From Tamlana sp. 2_MG-2023 (GTDB lineage: Bacteria > Bacteroidota > Bacteroidia > Flavobacteriales > Flavobacteriaceae), in contig NZ_JAUOSF010000002.1 of assembly GCF_030548465.1 (NCBI RefSeq), forward strand, positions 124,001-188,000: a stretch of 64,000 bases of DNA. The letters are read 5' to 3'. Positions within the stretch are counted from its first letter, which is position 1, and each line of letters opens with the position of its first letter. The notes beneath the pieces were generated by a model that was given only the letters and a program-made list of their open reading frames with translations, searched no databases and had not been told where the DNA came from. Shown piece after piece: positions 61,739-64,000 of this stretch. A program made the translations under genes and the position numbers.

Positions 61739-63868
61739 TTAGCTAATGTAATTCCAAATGTTTTTAAACTTGGTAAGTTGTTTATAGGTGTTTAAAACAA
61801 CCTGATGATCTGCTTGTACTAGCTTAGGATCTATTTTTAGTATGTTTTTAGCATGATATCTAGCGTGTTGGAGTATATCATTATCCTTTATAATATCAGC
61901 TATTTTAAGGTTTAATACACCGCTTTGTTGGGTCCCCATAATGTCACCCGGACCACGTAATCGCAGGTCAACTTCAGCAATTTCAAAACCGTCGTTTGTT
62001 TTGGTCATGGTTTCTAAGCGGGTTTTACTATCAGTACTTAATTTATGGCTAGTCATTAAAATGCAATAACTTTGTTCGGCACCACGACCCACACGGCCTC
62101 TTAATTGGTGTAGTTGCGATAAGCCAAAGCGTTCGGCGCTTTCAATAATCATGACTGAAGCATTTGGGACATTCACGCCCACTTCTATAACGGTAGTGGC
62201 GACCATAATTTGAGTTTCACCTTTTATGAAACGCTGCATCTCAAATTCTTTGTCTGCTGGTTTCATTTGTCCGTGTACAATTGAAATTTGATATTCAGGC
62301 ATAGGGAAGTCTCTAGAAATGCTTTCGTAGCCATCCATTAAATCTTTATAATCCATTTTTTCGCTTTCCTGAATTAACGGATAAACGATATACACTTGAC
62401 GGTCTTTTGAAATTTCATCGCGAATAAATCGGAAAACATTTAAGCGGTTTTTATCATAGCGATGCACCGTTTTTATAGACTTCCTTCCGGGGGGTAATTC
62501 ATCGATTATTGAGATGTCTAAATCACCATAAACCGACATGGCTAAAGTACGCGGAATTGGTGTTGCCGTCATCACGAGAATGTGGGGTGGGATGGAAGCC
62601 CCTCCGTTGGAGGATTGAGGAGGGCCTTTCTTCCACAATTTACTTCTTTGGGCAACCCCAAAACGATGCTGCTCATCGATAATAGCGAGGCCTAAATTTT
62701 TAAATTTCACCTTGTCTTCAAGGATGGCATGTGTACCAATTAATATCTGTAATTCACCATTTTCGAGTGCTTCGTGAATTTTTCGTCTTTCTGAAGTTTT
62801 ACTTGAACCAGTTAATATTGAAATACTGATACTCAATTTATTACACATATCAAGTAATCCGTTATAGTGCTGGACTGACAAAATTTCAGTAGGCGCCATT
62901 AAACAGGCTTGAAAACCGTTGTCAAGCGCCATGAGCATTGACATGAATCCTACAATGGTCTTTCCAGAACCCACATCACCTTGCAAAAGGCGATTCATTT
63001 GGGCATTGCTTCCTAAATCGGCACGAATTTCTTTTAAAACACGTTTTTGTGCACCTGTTAAATTGAAGGGTAATTGCTCTTTAAAAAAGGTGTTAAAATA
63101 GTTTCCCACTTTATTAAAAGGCAGTCCTTTTATCTTCGATTTATGAACTAAATTTTTAATAATTAATTGCAGCTGAATATAAAATAATTCTTCAAATTTT
63201 AATCGAAATTGTGCTCTGGAAAGCAGCTCCGGACTCTTCGGAAAATGCACGTTAAAAAGTGCCGAAGATTTGCTAATTAATTTCAATTCTGAACGTAAAC
63301 TTTCAGGCAAAGTTTCAGCAAAATTTCCACCAGAATCTATAAATAATTGCTGCATGATTTTACTTAAAACTCGATTGCTAATTCCTCGGTTTGCTAATTT
63401 TTCAGTAGAAGGATAAATAGCTTGTAAAGCCGATCGTAAATTCTTTTCATGGTCCTCTAGCAATTCTACATCAGGGTGTGCGATGTTAAATTTTCCGCCA
63501 AAGGAGCTAGCTTTTCCAAAAACCACATAGGGTGTATTTCCTTTTAAGCGCTCTCGAATCCATTTTTGACCTCGAAACCATACCAATTCCATGGTGCCAG
63601 TGTCATCTTGAAAAGTAGCAACCAAACGTTTACCGCGTTTTTGAGCCACTTCTTTAAACCCTGTAATTTTACCAATAATTTGAACATCAGCATTATTAGG
63701 CTGCAATTCGTTGATTTTGTAATAACGCGTACGGTCTATATATCTGTTTGGAAATAAATTGATTAAATCTTGATAAGTGTGAATGCCCAGCTCCTTGCGT
63801 AATAAATCCGCTCGACTTGAGCCTACGCCTTTTAGATAATCTATGGGAGTTTGTAGGTTAATAGACAT
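61739..63868 (-). CDS. recG: ATP-dependent DNA helicase RecG
   Basis: A 709-residue RecG that drives fork reversal and branch migration. The OB wedge domain is at the N-terminus (IIGKITGFKEVAQKRGKRL), then the helicase core: LLQGDVGSGKTIVGFMSM (Walker A, about 289-306), AIIDEQHRFGVAQRSKLW (DEQH box), VMTATPIPRTLAMSVYGDLD, TTVIEVGVNVPNASVMII and QLHQLRGRVGRG. Between KLWKK and IPPHILVMTATP lies an 11-residue insert, GPPQSSNGGAS (residues 415-425, bases 62594-62626), whose DNA is GC-rich and palindromic and unlike the rest of the gene. It keeps the frame and falls in a loop next to motif III. Confidence 0.96.
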   Translation of the reverse strand: MSINLQTPIDYLKGVGSSRADLLRKELGIHTYQDLINLFPNRYIDRTRYYKINELQPNNADVQIIGKITGFKEVAQKRGKRLVATFQDDTGTMELVWFRGQKWIRERLKGNTPYVVFGKASSFGGKFNIAHPDVELLEDHEKNLRSALQAIYPSTEKLANRGISNRVLSKIMQQLFIDSGGNFAETLPESLRSELKLISKSSALFNVHFPKSPELLSRAQFRLKFEELFYIQLQLIIKNLVHKSKIKGLPFNKVGNYFNTFFKEQLPFNLTGAQKRVLKEIRADLGSNAQMNRLLQGDVGSGKTIVGFMSMLMALDNGFQACLMAPTEILSVQHYNGLLDMCNKLSISISILTGSSKTSERRKIHEALENGELQILIGTHAILEDKVKFKNLGLAIIDEQHRFGVAQRSKLWKKGPPQSSNGGASIPPHILVMTATPIPRTLAMSVYGDLDISIIDELPPGRKSIKTVHRYDKNRLNVFRFIRDEISKDRQVYIVYPLIQESEKMDYKDLMDGYESISRDFPMPEYQISIVHGQMKPADKEFEMQRFIKGETQIMVATTVIEVGVNVPNASVMIIESAERFGLSQLHQLRGRVGRGAEQSYCILMTSHKLSTDSKTRLETMTKTNDGFEIAEVDLRLRGPGDIMGTQQSGVLNLKIADIIKDNDILQHARYHAKNILKIDPKLVQADHQVVLNTYKQLTKFKNIWNYIS
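62594..62626. repeat. Palindromic insert within recG
   Basis: The 33 bases contain GCCCCTCC and GGAGGGC-like arms and an inner CCTCC-gtt-GGAGG hairpin. GC content is far above the gene average. It resembles the CCCCTCC...GGAGGGG intergenic palindromes I recall from flavobacterial genomes. Confidence 0.65.
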
Positions 63869-64000
63869 AATGGGCGAATTTAATCATTTTCATTAAAAAT
63901 AAAACGTTTATTGAATTCTTAATATCTCCTTTGGTTTTGAAAATTATTAACGATAATTGGCAAGTCTTTATAAAATTTAGCTAAAAGCATTAAGTTTTAG

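Noticed and set aside
62590-62632. Insertion sequence in recG
   Set aside because: Only 33 bases, with no transposase or target duplication visible; recorded instead as a palindromic insert.

Overview
The window is chromosomal DNA of a marine-type Flavobacteriaceae (Bacteroidota). The evidence is low GC, TAnnTTTG-type promoter boxes, a SusC/SusD pair, bacillithiol synthesis (BshA), an LptD of the Bacteroidota type, AI-2E and imelysin lipoproteins, and the general lack of Shine-Dalgarno sequences. I see about 51 protein genes, no rRNA or tRNA, no CRISPR array, no prophage and no intact insertion sequence. Coding density is high and almost every gene belongs to a known family, so the novelty lies in domain fusions, altered key residues, regulatory sites and small interspersed repeats.

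Layout. 1-1333 (minus): LytTR response regulator (cut by the window edge) and its LytS-type kinase. 1627-12024 (plus): a GlcNAc/amino-sugar utilisation locus with SusC, SusD, a NagB deaminase fused to a PIG-L deacetylase domain, a small lipoprotein, a GH20 hexosaminidase, a BadF-type sugar kinase and an unknown 110-residue protein. 12021-17940 (minus): an RNA-modification operon (tsaD, PpiC isomerase, rsmE, DUF4159, SpoU methyltransferase, AI-2E transporter, THUMP-like methyltransferase). 18183-26931 (plus): giant TamB-like protein, pfkA-gap, a second BadF kinase and an unusual ABC ATPase. 27140-30125: guaC, a hybrid histidine kinase whose phospho-acceptor His is Tyr, and RidA. 30180-38097: envelope and electron-transfer genes (lptD, amidase, MlaD/MCE, a two-gene Fe-S pair split by a structured repeat, a conserved unknown). 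38236-42023: an imelysin / di-haem oxidoreductase / imelysin group behind a Fur-box-like palindrome. 42197-52377: NagZ-beta-lactamase fusion, bshA, several envelope lipoproteins including a PliI lysozyme-inhibitor fusion, and a large FAD/Fe-S dehydrogenase. 52380-63868: LpxH-like hydrolase, aroC, an orphan HigA, a DAACS symporter, sulfurtransferase, DCC protein, a MutS2 without Smr domain, an M90-SEC-C metallopeptidase, MiaE and RecG.

How it fits together. Amino-sugar metabolism is the main theme. Glycans would enter through SusCD and be trimmed by GH20 to GlcNAc, which a BadF kinase phosphorylates. The NagB/PIG-L fusion could deacetylate and deaminate GlcNAc-6-P to fructose-6-P, which feeds the PfkA and Gap encoded further along. 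NagZ, the amidase, the second BadF kinase, the lysozyme-inhibitor-like protein and BshA (which uses UDP-GlcNAc) touch the same sugar pool. The best leads for new biology are the Tyr-substituted hybrid kinase, the iron-regulated imelysin/di-haem group, the NagB-PIG-L fusion, the two-copy hairpin repeat whose arms co-vary, and a palindrome that appears to have inserted in frame into recG.
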